Of a stretch of 64,000 bases of DNA, positions 11,992 to 23,507 are shown in pieces. The position numbers and the translations under genes are program-made. Source of the DNA: Climacium dendroides (lineage: Eukaryota; Streptophyta; Bryopsida; Hypnales; Climaciaceae); assembly GCA_950106755.1 (NCBI GenBank), contig OX467084.1, positions 2,666,001 to 2,730,000 of the forward strand, written 5' to 3'. Numbering within the stretch: position 1 is the stretch's first letter; each line of letters starts with the position of its first letter. The notes below the pieces were generated by a model. It was not told the DNA's origin. It was given only the letters and a program-made list of their open reading frames with translations, and ran no database searches.

Positions 11992-14375
11992 CTACGCCAA
12001 AAACTTGGCACAACGTGCACAATTTTTAGGACAGATTTCTTTAAGCATTTGCGCTGCTCCTGCACGTTCTTTCTGCATCTTTTCTCCTTGGGTCCTCACC
12101 TTTCTCCACAAGCTCCTCTTCTGTTTCCCCAAGGCTATCTTCGTCACTCCGCGACTATCCAGCCATTGCAGTATAAGCTTCCCGAGCTCATATCTGATCT
12201 CTTGGTGTACACTTTCCTTCCATCACGGACTTCCAAAGTTCCCGCATCCCAATTCACGAGTCCATCACCTTCCCATTCTGCTCCATCTCGTCCACCATAT
12301 TCCAAATCAATGAGCACCCACTTCCATTCACTTTTAACATTTACTCGAATATAGTTTGGCCATCGCAGATCCCTGTGGGTGTAGTCCGCCTTGTGCGACA
12401 CTTCAAGGGCATGCAACAGGTCATGCATGGCATTTTTCAACTGCTCCAAACCACGAGGCGTTGCCAATGGGTCACCAACGGGCTGCAACTTCAACACTGT
12501 TCTGGTGCGGAAGGTTCTAATCTTATCACCTAGCTGAATAAGGTACCTCGAACCTTTAATTGCATCATATAGGGATTGCAACTCCTCTGTCCTAACTGTG
12601 CTCAATGCCGGGACTACTTCTTTGCGTACAAAGTCAGGATAAAAAGTAACCAATCCACCATCGTCACTACGAGGGATTGCCTTATATAACCTCATAGCGG
12701 GTCCTCTAGAGGTCAGCTTGTCCTGTAACTTTCGAAGCTGACAGTGCATCCGGATGATGCTGTGTAGAAACAAGGCTCCACCGCTCGGCTTATTTAATTC
12801 ATAAACAACTGAGATGGGTTCAGCAACGATTTCCTTGCCTCTTGGGGAGAGCTTTAGCCATTCAAACAACCGTCCACCGCAACAACCTCCAATCACATAC
12901 GGCAGTTCACCATAGTACAAAGGGCTCCATACTTTTAATTTTTCCACGTTCTCGTCCAGAGCCACTCCACGATCTACTGCACGAATTTATTCTCCCATCT
13001 CAGGAGAAGTACCTCACTCACAAACAGCTGAAAATCTGGCCTCTTCAGCGGTACAAGGGCTGACTGTTCCTCTTGATAAACTGGGGTTGGATGCATCCAA
13101 TATCGACTCCAATCCTCATACCTGTTTGCCTACAGGAGCGTTTTCGTCTAGAAATTTGAGGAAGTCTCCAGTGATAAAAGAGAGGTAAGCTGAGCTTTGG
13201 GCCTCATTGCCTGGAACTTGCTTGATCACAAAGAAGCACGATTCGAGAAACGCTTCCAATTTCTTTTCCCTTGCGCAAGTAGAAACTGTCACAAGCTCAG
13301 GCTGGTTTACTGCATAGAAAGTTTGTTTATCCAGGGGGAGCTTCGCTGGTATCTGGGACAGAAAGCGCCGGAGATCTTCGACACTACTGGGAAGCTCACC
13401 AGGGGCCTCCAACAGTTCATTGAAATAGCTAGTTGTAGCAGCAGCATGAGACTCTTCCGCTTCATCTGGTGACCTCTTTATTTTCTTTGAAGGTGAGTCT
13501 CCCTCTACATACCAAAGGAACAATAAGCAACCCTGATCAATTCAATGTAAGTTCTAAGAAAGAATGAACCTCAATGCAAATCTTAAGAAGACGTATCTGC
13601 GGTTTAGGGTAAAATATGCTCTCTTGAAGTGCAAAACCTAAGAAACTAATCCAGTTACACTATAATATCCCCAGAAACGAAATCACACGGACGTTCAAAA
13701 CCCTAACCTACAAAACATTGTCACATGACAGTAGCCATAAACCACAAGTATCAACCAACAATTACTTGGAATAAAAATAGAAGAGGATGCAAGGATAGCA
13801 ATCACTCGGAACATCACAGTGAACAACCGATTCTCAAGACAAAGTGACAACGATTTGGTGCTTTCTCAACTAAACAGGTGCTTTTTTGTGAACTTAGCAT
13901 GAACACTGTAAGAGTGGAAGTGCGCGAGGGGAACATACCTGTAGACGTTCCATGAACTCGAGGCTTCCCAGTGACTACCACAGGATCTTCCTCCGTTCCG
14001 GTAGGTCGTCCCCTGTTCTTGAAGAACTCCTCGACCTCCTCCCACACTGCTTCTTTAGCACACCGAGATCCATTCAATTTAATAGACATTGGATCCAACT
14101 CGAACTCGTCACCAAGCGCAGAGTAATCGATCCTCCCATCGCTAATAAGAACACTAACAGGTGGAGCTGATTCCGTCTTGAAGTAGACATCCTTCATTGT
14201 GAAAACCTGCATCCACGTCAGAGTCAGCACCCAATCAAGGACACAACCGAAAGATAAAAACCAACAACGAGATTGAGTGAAAACGGAAAGTTAGGGGAGC
14301 ACTGCAGGTTACGTCTCTCACCTCCTTTTGCGAGGGGGCAGGGACCGGAGCCTTGTGTGTACCCTTCTGCAGCGC
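11992..14375 (-). pseudogene. Crinkler-type header plus protein-kinase gene, frameshifted
   Basis: Reading leftward: an 18-codon leader exon (14322-14375); a header exon with ATG at 14197-14195 (exon 13939-14206); and a second exon from 13504 that joins in phase and opens with a basic SKKIKR patch, a likely nuclear signal. The kinase body follows, with THRDLRWPN (catalytic-loop HRDxxxxN), LIDLE in the DFG position and YTKRSDM. CRN/RHS proteins commonly pair a header with kinase or NTPase-nuclease bodies and act in the nucleus. Breaks: near 13120 the sensible frame shifts (to codons reading YEDWSRYW) and returns near 12977; near 12195 it shifts again, the tail YELGKLILQWL continuing to a TAG at 11992-11994. 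Three frame changes make a working protein unlikely unless they are assembly errors. The header and leader are near-identical to those of the gene ending at 21.1 kb. Confidence 0.7.
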
Positions 14376-14695
14376 CTGAACACGAAGCAGAAAAACCTTG
14401 TCAGAAAAATGAGGATTCACTTCACCGGAGAGAAAAACAATCGCCGAAACCCCAACCCGAAAACCCCAAATCAGAACGCCAAATACCCTAAGCCGGAACG
14501 GGCCATCCAAGTTCGCCCCCAAGAAAACAAACGCCTCCAAAGATGACAAGAATTAGAATCCGACAGGGAGAAAAGAGCACACTAACATGACAAAGGGCGC
14601 ACGGAGCCGTGCGACGTCGCATATGAGGGCGCGGAAGTGCGGGTGAGGCCAACGGCGCCCTCACAACCTTTACATTTCGTAGGAGCTGCGGCCCT
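13584..14695 (-). repeat. 5' module shared with the neighbouring NTPase-type CRN gene
   Basis: This stretch is almost the same as 20324-21446. It covers part of intron 1, the header exon, the leader intron, the 54-base leader exon and the GC-rich 5' flank. Similarity stops abruptly inside intron 1 at the CTTAAGAAGACGTATCTGCGG boundary, after which the two genes carry unrelated bodies (kinase here, NTPase-nuclease there). This is the footprint of exon shuffling or of a recombination breakpoint in an intron. Confidence 0.85.
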
Positions 14696-14943
14696 CACCA
14701 TCTTCTTACCGCAAGTTTTCCACCACACAGTAATCCCTAAATACTATAATTAGAACCTGTCAGACTTGGGAAGCAACCACGCAGCTCCTCCTTTGTCTCT
14801 CTTCTTTCGACTCTCTGGCTTGCAACACAGAGCAACAGAACACAAAGAGTGAGACTTATTTTCTTAAGTTTTTTAAGTGAGATAGGGGTTTTTAATTCAT
14901 TGGTGACATTATGGAGATTCAAGGCTAAGGCTTACTAGCTCTT

Positions 14944-15720
14944 ATGCTCCATGAAGAGAGTGGTGAGAATACTCAAGGGAATCATGGAGCTTCAAATTTG
15001 AAGGGAGATTGGACTGAGGATACTTTGAGATTTCTTGTAGACTTGTGTGAGGAGAAATATTGGGAGTATAACCGCAAGCCCTTCAAGAAAGCAAATTGGG
15101 TGTCATTTTCGAGCCAACTCAATGCACAGTTCCCAAAGGAGCCTCAATGGACTTGGAAACAAACGCGTGACAAGTGAACTAAGATGAGGGCAACTTACAT
15201 GGAGGAGAAGGCCAAGTAAGATGAAACGGGAGCACCACCTTCCTCGTGGACTTTGTGGTATGAAATCTTTGACAACATTTTTGGTGGCACTACTAAAATC
15301 AATGGTGTACCTCATGGAGTAGATCAGAGAATTCGAAAGTAGCATTCAGAGAGTATGGTTTTGAGTAATGATGAGGAAGGCACCTTGCCTACCCCTCCTC
15401 ATTCCGTCGCAGGTACCGCCTCTTCACATTCCCCACACACTGAAGCAGTGAACCAACTGAGATGTGAGGGGCAAGTGAATCGGAATGCAGGGAAGAGGAA
15501 GTTGGCAATGGGAGATGAATCTATTGCCTCCGCCATCAATAATTTTTCCAATGGAATTTTGGAGGTAGAGAAAATGAAGATGCAATTAAGTACATAGTTA
15601 GCTAGAAAGATAATTGATAGTGAGAGACATGGTAGGGAAATGATGTTGTAGGACAGCTACAAATGGTGGCTCTATTTGCAGATATACTCAAGGGCAAGGA
15701 CTCTACAGGAAGTTCTAAAT
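14944..15720 (+). pseudogene. Myb/SANT-like DNA-binding gene of a PIF/Harbinger-type transposon, decayed
   Basis: One frame from ATG 14944 shows WTEDTLRFLVDLCEEKY, then PFKKANWVSFSSQLN, a tryptophan-spaced trihelix pattern typical of the Myb/SANT-like proteins encoded with PIF/Harbinger transposases. Further on, WYEIFDNIFGG and NGVPHGVDQ match the family's second conserved block, followed by a Ser/Pro-rich linker and a helical end. Such proteins bind the element's DNA and help the transposase. Five in-frame stops interrupt the frame: TGA 15175, TAA 15217, TAG 15340, TAG 15595, TAG 15649. All fit CGA, CAA or CAG with C changed to T. No transposase partner or terminal repeats were found nearby, so this is an orphan remnant beside the CRN kinase gene's 5' flank. 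Confidence 0.65.
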
Positions 15721-16160
15721 AGTTGAATCATGTTATGTGTTCTTTGCTTCTTAGCTTTTGAGCATACGTTAACTTTAAACAAAACGCATACCAACAAGTT
15801 CTAAATGATATCAATAATCTAAATTGCTCTTAATATTAAAATCATTCATTACATACAAGCCCTTAAATTGTAACTAAAGTATCATAACTCCGCTGTATTT
15901 TAAAGAATCATATTACTAAAAGACATACACTTTATACGTTAACTTTAAACAAAAAATATACCAAGTTGTAAATGATATTAATATATTTAATTGATCTTAA
16001 TAATAAAATCATTCATAACCCTAAGCCCTTAAATTGTAAACTTTAAACAAAAAGTATATCAACAAGTTTCAAATGATATCTATAATTTAAATTACTTTTA
16101 ATATTTGAATTATTCAATATACACAAGCCCTTAAATTGTAAATGAAGTATACATATTCCC
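15721..16160. other. AT-rich sequence with weak internal repetition
   Basis: Phrases like ATACGTTAACTTTAAACAAAA and AAGCCCTTAAATTGTAA recur two to four times (near 15760-15860, 15935-16060, 16125). This suggests an old, decayed tandem repeat of roughly 170-180 bp. No gene. Confidence 0.45.
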
Positions 16161-16770
16161 AAACAAGAACTAAACTTTATTCATCCATAACTCATGCATA
16201 CAAGGTCCTATCAACATGTGTCATACCAATTCAAAACACCCATTCATAGACCTACAAGCATCTCTGCATCAAAATTCCAAAATCAACACCCTTCAAAAAA
16301 TCAACTTCAGGGCTTAAAAATGTCAAAGCAGCCATATCTTCCCAAAAAGCCATATGTTTGGACTTTCTATTACTCCATTGTGTACACAACCCTTGAAAAT
16401 GGGGGCGTAGGTACCATCCAATCTCCAAAATCTTACAAATACAAAAATAGCACCCACAATTTTCACTTTTAAAACATTCATTGCATCCAAACCCTAACTT
16501 TTTTGGAAAAACTACACGCACCATTGGATTCACAATACCCACAAATAGGGGGGGAGGTTTACCCAAAAGTCAAAAAAGTCTTCACATAACGAAAGTCAAC
16601 TTACCCTCTAAAAATCAAACTTGCCATATCTCCCAATTGGTGATACTTTTAGGGCAATTTTTTTCACCATTGCATGCACAATACCTTATAATGGGGGGTA
16701 GGCAAAAAATTAGCCCCAAATAAATATGTCAAATTTTTGGGAATACCCTTGTAACCCTAAACCCTAAACC
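16161..16770. repeat. Second copy of the telomere-motif dispersed repeat
   Basis: Matches 8163-8750 in order: CATCCATAACTCATGCATACAA, AAAACACCCATTCATAGACCTA, CACAACCCTTGAAAATGGG, then ACCATTGGATTCACAAT and CCACAAATAGGGGG. It ends in GGGAATACCCTTGTAACCCTAAACCCTAAA near 16740-16770. Diverged but collinear. Confidence 0.75.
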
Positions 16771-17668
16771 CATCTACACAATGATTTACGCTTATGATGA
16801 AATTTTCAAAAAAATTTAACTTATTTTGAAATTAATATGAATTTTCTTCACTTTTCATTCAAAAAATCATAATAAATTTAAATTTTCATATAAAATTATG
16901 AATATTTTTTTAACATGTAATGTTTACTTGCCTTCATCTTCAAAAAATTTAAATATTAAATTTTAATAACTTTTATAGTACCTAAACATATTCTGGAAAA
17001 CATTTCTAATTCCATGGAAATCCCATTTTATAAGCTTAGGAGTTTCAGGGTTAACGATGTGTGGATCCATCGATGATGGAGCATGCTGTTTGTATTTTGT
17101 TCCTAGCGAGTCTCGGTCTGACAACCTCTTTCTGCCCTTCGCTCCATGACGGGTGGGTGGGTGGGTGAGGGCATTTATGCGGGCTGTCCATCTTTCTCTA
17201 CGGAGCTTCAGCGCTTAGGGTTTTGATTCTCCGGTGCAATGCGGGTGTCTGAAGTAGATTGAAAGATTTGATTTGTTTTGGCGAGGTCTGGGAGTGAATG
17301 TTAGGGTTTCCTCGACATTCCTCCTCTACACATATCCAAATGACGGTTTAAGGAATAATAATCCAGGGTTGTACTAAGTCAGTAGGTTTTGACTTCCGAC
17401 ATGGAAATGGTGAAAGTTTAAAATCTGTCTCAAATCAATTTGACAATTCTGTCACCCTACCATCTGAAACCTGGTTAGAAAACAAACATTCACATATTAT
17501 AAGGGAGTGCATTGCAATGCCAGTGATAGATAACTACAATCTTGGGATCTGCTGGATCATTCTAGATCCTGTTCTAGTGGCAAGGTGGCTGGCACCATCC
17601 AATATACTTCGCAGCTCGTCAGAAAACTCAACGACTCGATTATTTCATCCTGCCTACAAATCTCATCC
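16771..17668. other. AT-rich DNA with a GC-richer island, no gene seen
   Basis: 16771-17030 is very AT-rich. At 17040-17330 composition changes to GC-richer sequence with a short GGGTGGGTGGGTGGGTG run and a TAGGGTTTTGATTC motif. It could be an orphan promoter or 5' leader, but no ORF follows that I can support. Confidence 0.35.
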
Positions 17669-17855
17669 TATGTCAAAATTAAACCCCATCAGACGAGGGT
17701 GGTTTGCAGCTGCAACAATTATATGTCAATTCTGGACCAGCCTTGCTCTGACTTCCACCATCAAAATTTGTCCAAGATGACCAAGAAGCTTTCTGTAGTC
17801 TTGACAAGGGTGTAAGCATCCTCAACCAAACTAACAAACATACCTCCTACAGCAC

Positions 17856-20800
17856 TCAAGGACTCATAAGCTTGTTGAAATCAATGGCAATGACATATTG
17901 CTCTGAATCAAGAATCACTCTAGGCAAGGCACCTATGTACTTGGTCTTTCCGGTAGTAAGCCATGGTTGAAAACCAGTTTGGTCATACTTATCCTTCGGG
18001 ACACAAGCACAAACCCTCAACTTCGTTAAGCCCAATGCATTGGCCGCATCCTGCAAACCCTAGACTATATACCCGTGGGGTGAACGGGTACGACTGAAAA
18101 AATGCAACAACAAATCAGGATGAAGTACCCCATCAATACTTTTAAAATTTGTTGGTGTTGGCCGATAATATCCGTCCGACTTGAACTCAGGAAACTTTCC
18201 CCAAAAGTCGAAATAAACAAGCTTCTTCTCAGACAGCTTCAGAGCCTCCACCTCAGTACCCTTGGCAAGTCCACCTGAAGCAATGAGTTTTTTTTATAAG
18301 CAAAATGACTATGCCCATTAACTTCAGATAGATTACTATATTTGGTACATTTCTAGTTAATTTTGACAAACTTGTTACCAATATTGAAGCAAATTGGCTA
18401 ATTACCTCCTGCAGTTCCTTTGATAAAATTAGCCAATAATATTCTCCTCTAGCCATTTCCCTAAAATTCATGCTAGAAAATTTCACTCACCTCGAGTAAC
18501 CTTCTTCATCTGAAACAGTCCGCCTTGCTTGATGAGATGATGTCCCACAAGCTCAAACATATACCCATAAAGGTTGCCAATACTAGGGTTATTTGCATAA
18601 TCCCTCATAAATTTCACCACATCCCCCTTACTTAGATCTTGAAAATGCTGGGCAAACAAATTTCGTACAGAAATTGACGCAAAGTCGAAAACCTTGCGGC
18701 TGTACTTATCGTTCTCACTATCCTCACCTTCTCCACATTTAATGTGGACAAGAGCATCCCCCATTCCACGCCCTTCAAAATTCCCAATAAACAAGTCCAA
18801 AGCCTCATCCTTGTGAACTGCCTTCATAGATTCTTCTATGTAAACAAGACGGTCTACAGTACGCATCCCACACAGAACAAACATGGGATGCCTCCAATCG
18901 TCTCAAAATAATGAAGAGCCTTTTCTTTCACTGGGACCTGCATTTCTTGCCAGTTGGACCTATGCTGCTCAAACTTGTCCAGAAATCCACAGACTTCCTC
19001 CTTTTCCCATACAGGAAAATACCGCACTTTAACCATTTGATTCTTGGCATACTCATGATAATTCTCCTTTTTCAAAGAGGAAACCTGTAAAATATGGCAT
19101 TTCCAGGAAACAGGTTCCATCTGAGCCCCATCGATGACAAGCCATGCGTTTTCATCATTAAGTACCTCGATCACGTCAAGGTGATGGCTGAAAGTAGAGG
19201 CCATCGGTGAATCCTCTCGAGTGAAGTCCAGCAAATGAAAGTCCTTTCCAAGTTTCCACACAACCTTTTGCTTTAATGTGGCCAGATAGCATATCCAAAA
19301 CAGCGAGAACATAGACTTCCCTATGCCGGATGTCCCCAAAATGGTGAATCTTTCACCAGGCGTAGCTGCCGACATGATGTCCTTCATATCCGTGTAGCAA
19401 TTGCGGACCCAAAGAAGAATCCCACCCCTAAAATTGCGGAGTGGGTCAACCTCCAGTTTGAAGAAGGGCCTGGGCATCTTCACATCTGCAACTTCCCCAA
19501 CGGCCTTTTTATGACTCTCAACAGCCTGCTCATAATCTTGCTTCCATCTCTTGTAACTCGCTGCTGCCGATGACACAAAATCCTGGATGCTTGTATCCAC
19601 ACGCCGCCTTTTTGGAGCTCTTAACCCTAGGGACACACAGCAATTTCATGCACATGTAAACTGACTTCTGTGGGGACGAAAAGTTCAGGGAAGGAAGATC
19701 CATCCTGGTCACATTCAACCCTAAAACCGCTCACAAAACAGACCTGACGAAACCCTACAGTAGACCATTTAAATTGACAAATCCTAACGCATTTCATTGG
19801 CTCGTGCCATGTCTTAATCACTCCGGTCAGGGGACTATATATTCGGCACGATTTCAAGCGCCACGAATACAGCCACGAACCATCCCTCCAAGTAAGCATC
19901 AGTCCTCCATGCCAAAACTGCATTATCGCTATCATTAAACAAAGAAGTTCGATACTCATCTGATTTATCTAGCACCAAGAACCTACATAACCTAAGGGAC
20001 AAACAGCTCCTGGAAGTACAAGAGGGACACAACGCTGTTCAAGCAAGAAGCAAAAAAGTGAAAATCCGAGCTGCGCCAACGCGCCAACGCGGTTACGATT
20101 ACCAAGGCACAAGTGACGACGATCAGGTGACAACAAACCGGCACGATTACTGCACCGCCTCAGCACCTATTGCCTCAACAAACAGTGGACCACAGACAAT
20201 CAACAACAGGATCTGACGCATCAATATAGGCTTTAAAAATGGCCGAGTCTCAACTACTCACTTTGATCTCGCAGGTTCGCTCTGTCTTGCAGAAGAATAT
20301 TCTCCTTCTGTCACAGAAGATTCTTAAGAAGACGTATCTGCGGTTTAGGGTAAAATATGCTCTCTTGAAGTGCAAAACCTAAGAAACTAATCCAGTTACA
20401 CTATAATATCCCCAGAAACGAAATCACACGGACGTTCAAAACCCTAACCTACAAAACATTGTCACATGACAGTAGCCATAAACCACAAGTATCAACCAAC
20501 AATTACTTGGAATAAAAATAGAAGAGGATGCAAGGATAGCAATCACTCGGAACATTACAGTGAACAACCGATTCTCAAGACAAAGTGACAACGATTTGGT
20601 GCTTTCTCAACTAAACAGGTGCTTTTCTGTGAACTTAGCGTGAACACTGTAAGAGTGGAAGTGCGCGAGGGGAACATACCTGTAGACGTTCCATGAACTC
20701 GAGGCTTCCCAGTGACTACCACAGGATCTTCCTCCGTTCCGGTAGGTCGTCCTCTGTTCTTGAAGAACTCCTCGACCTCCTCCCACACTGCTTCTTTAGC

Positions 20801-21116
20801 ACACCGAGATCCATTCAATTTAATAGACGTTGGATCCAACTCGAACTCGTCACCAAGCGCAGAGTAATCGATCCTCCCATCGCTAATAAGAACACTAACA
20901 GGTGGAGCTGATTCCGTCTTGAAGTAGACATCCTTCATTGTGAAAACCTGCATCCACGTCAGAGTCAGCACCCAATCAAGGACACAACCGAAAGATAAAA
21001 ACCAACAACGAGATTGAGTGAAAACGGAAAGTTAGGGGAGCACTGCAGGTTACGTCTCTCACCTCCTTTTGCGAGGGGGCAGGGACCGGAGCCTTGTGTG
21101 TACCCTTCTGCAACGC
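17856..21116 (-). pseudogene. Crinkler-type header, P-loop NTPase and nuclease-like gene, copy 1, broken
   Basis: Exons by comparison with the intact copy: leader 21063-21116, header 20680-20947 (ATG 20938-20936), NTPase 18491-19626, nuclease-like 17856-18274. The header-NTPase join is in phase. The NTPase has GTSGIGKS (Walker A) and LVIDGAQ (Walker B) and starts with the basic PKRRRVD. Two lesions separate it from the copy at 24.3 kb. One base is missing near 18885 (ACAAACATGGGATG against ACAAACCTGGGGATG), which ends the frame within a few codons. A TAG at 18060 stands where the other copy has CAG. A product would be header plus part of the NTPase only. A read-level check would exclude assembly error. 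Otherwise identity to copy 2 is very high, so inactivation is recent. Confidence 0.85.
20239..20382 (+). CDS. Small ORF antisense within CRN intron 1, 47 codons
   Basis: ATG at 20239 is preceded by ATATAGGCTTTAAAAATGG, with a G after the ATG as plant start sites favour. It opens 47 codons, MAESQLLTLISQVRSVLQKN and then a leucine- and lysine-rich stretch, ending in TAA. The opposite strand here is intron 1 of the CRN gene, and the duplicate at 26735-26878 keeps the frame. The last third is shared with the kinase gene's intron (from 13584) but the ATG part is not, so the frame spans a recombination junction. No family recognised; it may be chance. Confidence 0.2.
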   Translation: MAESQLLTLISQVRSVLQKNILLLSQKILKKTYLRFRVKYALLKCKT

Positions 21117-21447
21117 CTGAACACGAAGCAGAAAAACCTTGTCAGAAAAATGTGGATTCACTTCACCGGAGAGAAAAACAATCGCCGAAACCCCAACCCG
21201 AAAACCCCAAATCAGAACGCCAAATACCCTAAGCCGGGACGGGCCATCCAAGTTCGCCCCAAGAAAACAAACGCCTCCAAAGATGACAAGAATTAGAATC
21301 CGACAGGGAGAAAAGAGCACACTAACATGACAAAGGGCGAATGGAGACAAGGCCGACGCACATGAGGGCGCACGGAGCCGTGCGACGTCGCATATGAGGG
21401 CGCGGGTGAGGCCAACGGTGCCCTCACAACCTTTACATTTCGTAGGA

Positions 21448-21720
21448 GCTTAATCCAAACCCTACACAAACACCTAAACCAAATCATTCTCCGGTAACGA
21501 AGCTCACCTCCACACACAGAAGCTCGGCGCCACTGATGCACAGCACCCGCACACACACCTCTCGAGAGAAGAAGCGAATGAGGAGGAAGGAGAACAGAAG
21601 AACAGCAGGTATCCCCAAACCCTAAACCGCCCACAGCCGTGGGATCCCCGGACTTGATCCAAGCCATTCGTATTTATAACCGTTAGATCCAGTGAAGAGA
21701 TCCAAGCCATCCATCATTCC
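21448..21720 (-). promoter_or_regulatory. Probable promoter and 5' flank of CRN copy 1
   Basis: GC-rich for this window, with an ACCCTAAACC telo-box-like motif near 21620, CCGTGGGATCCCCGGA and TATTTATAA at 21670-21678. Part of it (AAGCTCGGCGCCACTG) is repeated upstream of the kinase-free copy 2 at 27549-27563. Position upstream of the leader exon is the main reason for the call; no transcription start can be shown. Confidence 0.4.
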
Positions 21721-23030
21721 ATGAGGAAATACTATGCTAGCTAATACTATGCTAGCTATTATGCTTATGTTGGAGCCTATACTAGCTAATACTTTTGCAT
21801 TACTACATATAGTATTGTGTTAATACAAAAATAATAATAATTTTTAAAAGCATTTTCATATTGCGTTTCTAGTGCATTAATAATGTGCTTCTATAAAGTG
21901 CAATGTTAACTAATACAAAATATTATTATTGAAATATATAACTAAACAGTCCTTTTCTCAATACTTTTGCAATACTATATTTGTGCTACCATAGTAGTAG
22001 ACCAACAAGGTACATAATTTGTCTTCTTGCAATATTGCATATTAATAATATCATATACGTACTTTTGGTATATTGCAATAATTAGAAAATACTATATAGT
22101 TGCAATACAACATTAATCATAATTTAGTACACTCTTAATATTACTAAAATAGAATATTGGATGAAATTCATAATGTGACTGCATAAATAACTATTTGTGT
22201 CCAATAAGATAGCTATGGGACATGAAACTAACTAATTAATGCATAAGTGGTTTAGAGTTTCTTATTGTAAATTCTATTTTATTTTATTTTTATTTTTCAA
22301 TTAACAATTCAAAAAAAATAAGGTAACGGGTTCTACCTTTTTCTTCTCTTTCAAAAGAAAAAAATGAAATAAAATAGTTTAATGAAAAATATTGTTCCTA
22401 AGAAACTAATAAAAAATTAATAATACGTAATTATTTTTTAGGATGACAATTGACAAATAATTTTTTTGAAAATATAGAAATTACCAAAGGAATGTAGTGA
22501 ATATGTTTTATAATCTATTACAATGTATAGTAGGTACTATAATCTTATAACTAGCCTATTTGAGTCATTCAAATTTTTTTGTATGACATGGAATTTAATT
22601 GGTATATATTGGTAAGCATAATTTTCTTTGCATCCTTAGTACATTTAATGAATGAAAAACACATAGTTTTTTGTTTTCTTTTAATTTGTAGACCCTCAAC
22701 CCAATTCTCCATCATATAAAATTAGAAATTCAAAATCAATACAACAAAAATTTCAAGTTTAGAAGGCTCAACAACAAAAAATGTAGTTGAGTAAGGTGCA
22801 CAAAATCTTATTTCCTTCACTTTAAATGCAAAATAACTTGCAATCTACATGGTCAAAGTTTTTGAAATTTCTTCCATACTTTTGCACTAGTCTAGTACAA
22901 GATCCTATGATTACATATGCAAAAAAGACATTTTAATTTTTTGTTTTTTGTTTGCTATAGAAATGATAGCTTTGAGTATTTTTTGATGCATTGGAAAAAA
23001 AGCCTTGGAACTTTAGGAGTTAAACTAGGT
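21721..23030. other. AT-rich spacer between CRN copies, no gene seen
   Basis: Begins with a local repetition of CTATGCTAGCTA/CTAGCTAATACT (21730-21790). The rest is low-complexity AT-rich DNA without protein-like frames. Confidence 0.45.
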
Positions 23031-23253
23031 TGTTTGTTTGTTATAATAAGATCTATTGGATTGTACATCCTCTAGTTGCATGCTTAGTACCATTGAAAAG
23101 CCTTTTCCCAAGAAAGGTACACAGGCTTTAATTTGTGGCGTTTGGACCAGCGGTGCGAAAGTTATTGAATTTTAAAGTTTTTATGAATTAAAAAAATTTT
23201 AAAAAATACTTTTACTTTTTCTTTGACTGTGGCAATGGTGTAGGGCACACTAA
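23031..23253 (+). mobile_element. Helitron-like remnant, 3' end CTAA
   Basis: Relative of the elements at 28-29 kb: TTAGTACCATTGAAAAGCC, a TACACAGGCTTT phrase, GTGGCGTTTGG, GAAAGTTATTGAATTTT and finally GACTGTGGCAATGGTGTAGGG leading to CTAA (23250-23253) followed by T. The terminal hairpin is partly decayed and the 5' end is not defined. Confidence 0.55.
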
Positions 23254-23274
23254 TACCGCCTTAAGGTAGGCTCT

Positions 23275-23507
23275 TTATGTGTGTGTGTTTGTTTGTTTTT
23301 TTGTTACAATGAGATTTCTTGCATCAAACATCCCCGAGTCTTCTTGGGGGTATTGTCAAAAAGCTCTTTGTAAGGAAGAGAGCACGGGCTTTGTTTCATG
23401 GCGTTTGGTTGTGAAAGATATTGAATTCCAATAAGGTTAAGTTTTTATGAATTAAAAAATTACTTTTATTTTGATTTTGACTATAGCAACGGCATGGGAA
23501 ACACTAG
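23275..23507 (+). mobile_element. Helitron-like remnant, 3' end CTAG
   Basis: Second diverged relative directly after the first: TTTGTTTGTTTTTTTGTTA, an AGAGCACGGGCTTTG phrase, GGCGTTTGGTTGTGAAAG and the end GGAAACACTAG with CTAG at 23504-23507 followed by T. The terminal stem is degraded. Tandem placement of Helitron copies is also seen at 28-29 kb. Confidence 0.55.

Larger units (their letters stand above)
17669..21447. repeat. Segmental duplication, copy 1 (partner 24121-27482)
   Basis: Nearly base-for-base equal to 24121-27482 from the gene's 3' flank (CAAACCCCATCAGACGAGG) through intron 1 to the header exon. Notable differences: copy 1 lacks 46 bases present in intron 2 of copy 2 (around 24782-24828). 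Copy 2 lacks about 450 bases corresponding to 20991-21447, which hold the leader exon. The header exon is much more diverged than the introns around it. Confidence 0.9.

Noticed and set aside
12842..14546. Plus-strand open frames over the CRN kinase locus
   Set aside because: They are antisense shadows of the minus-strand exons, which carry kinase motifs and matching splice phases.
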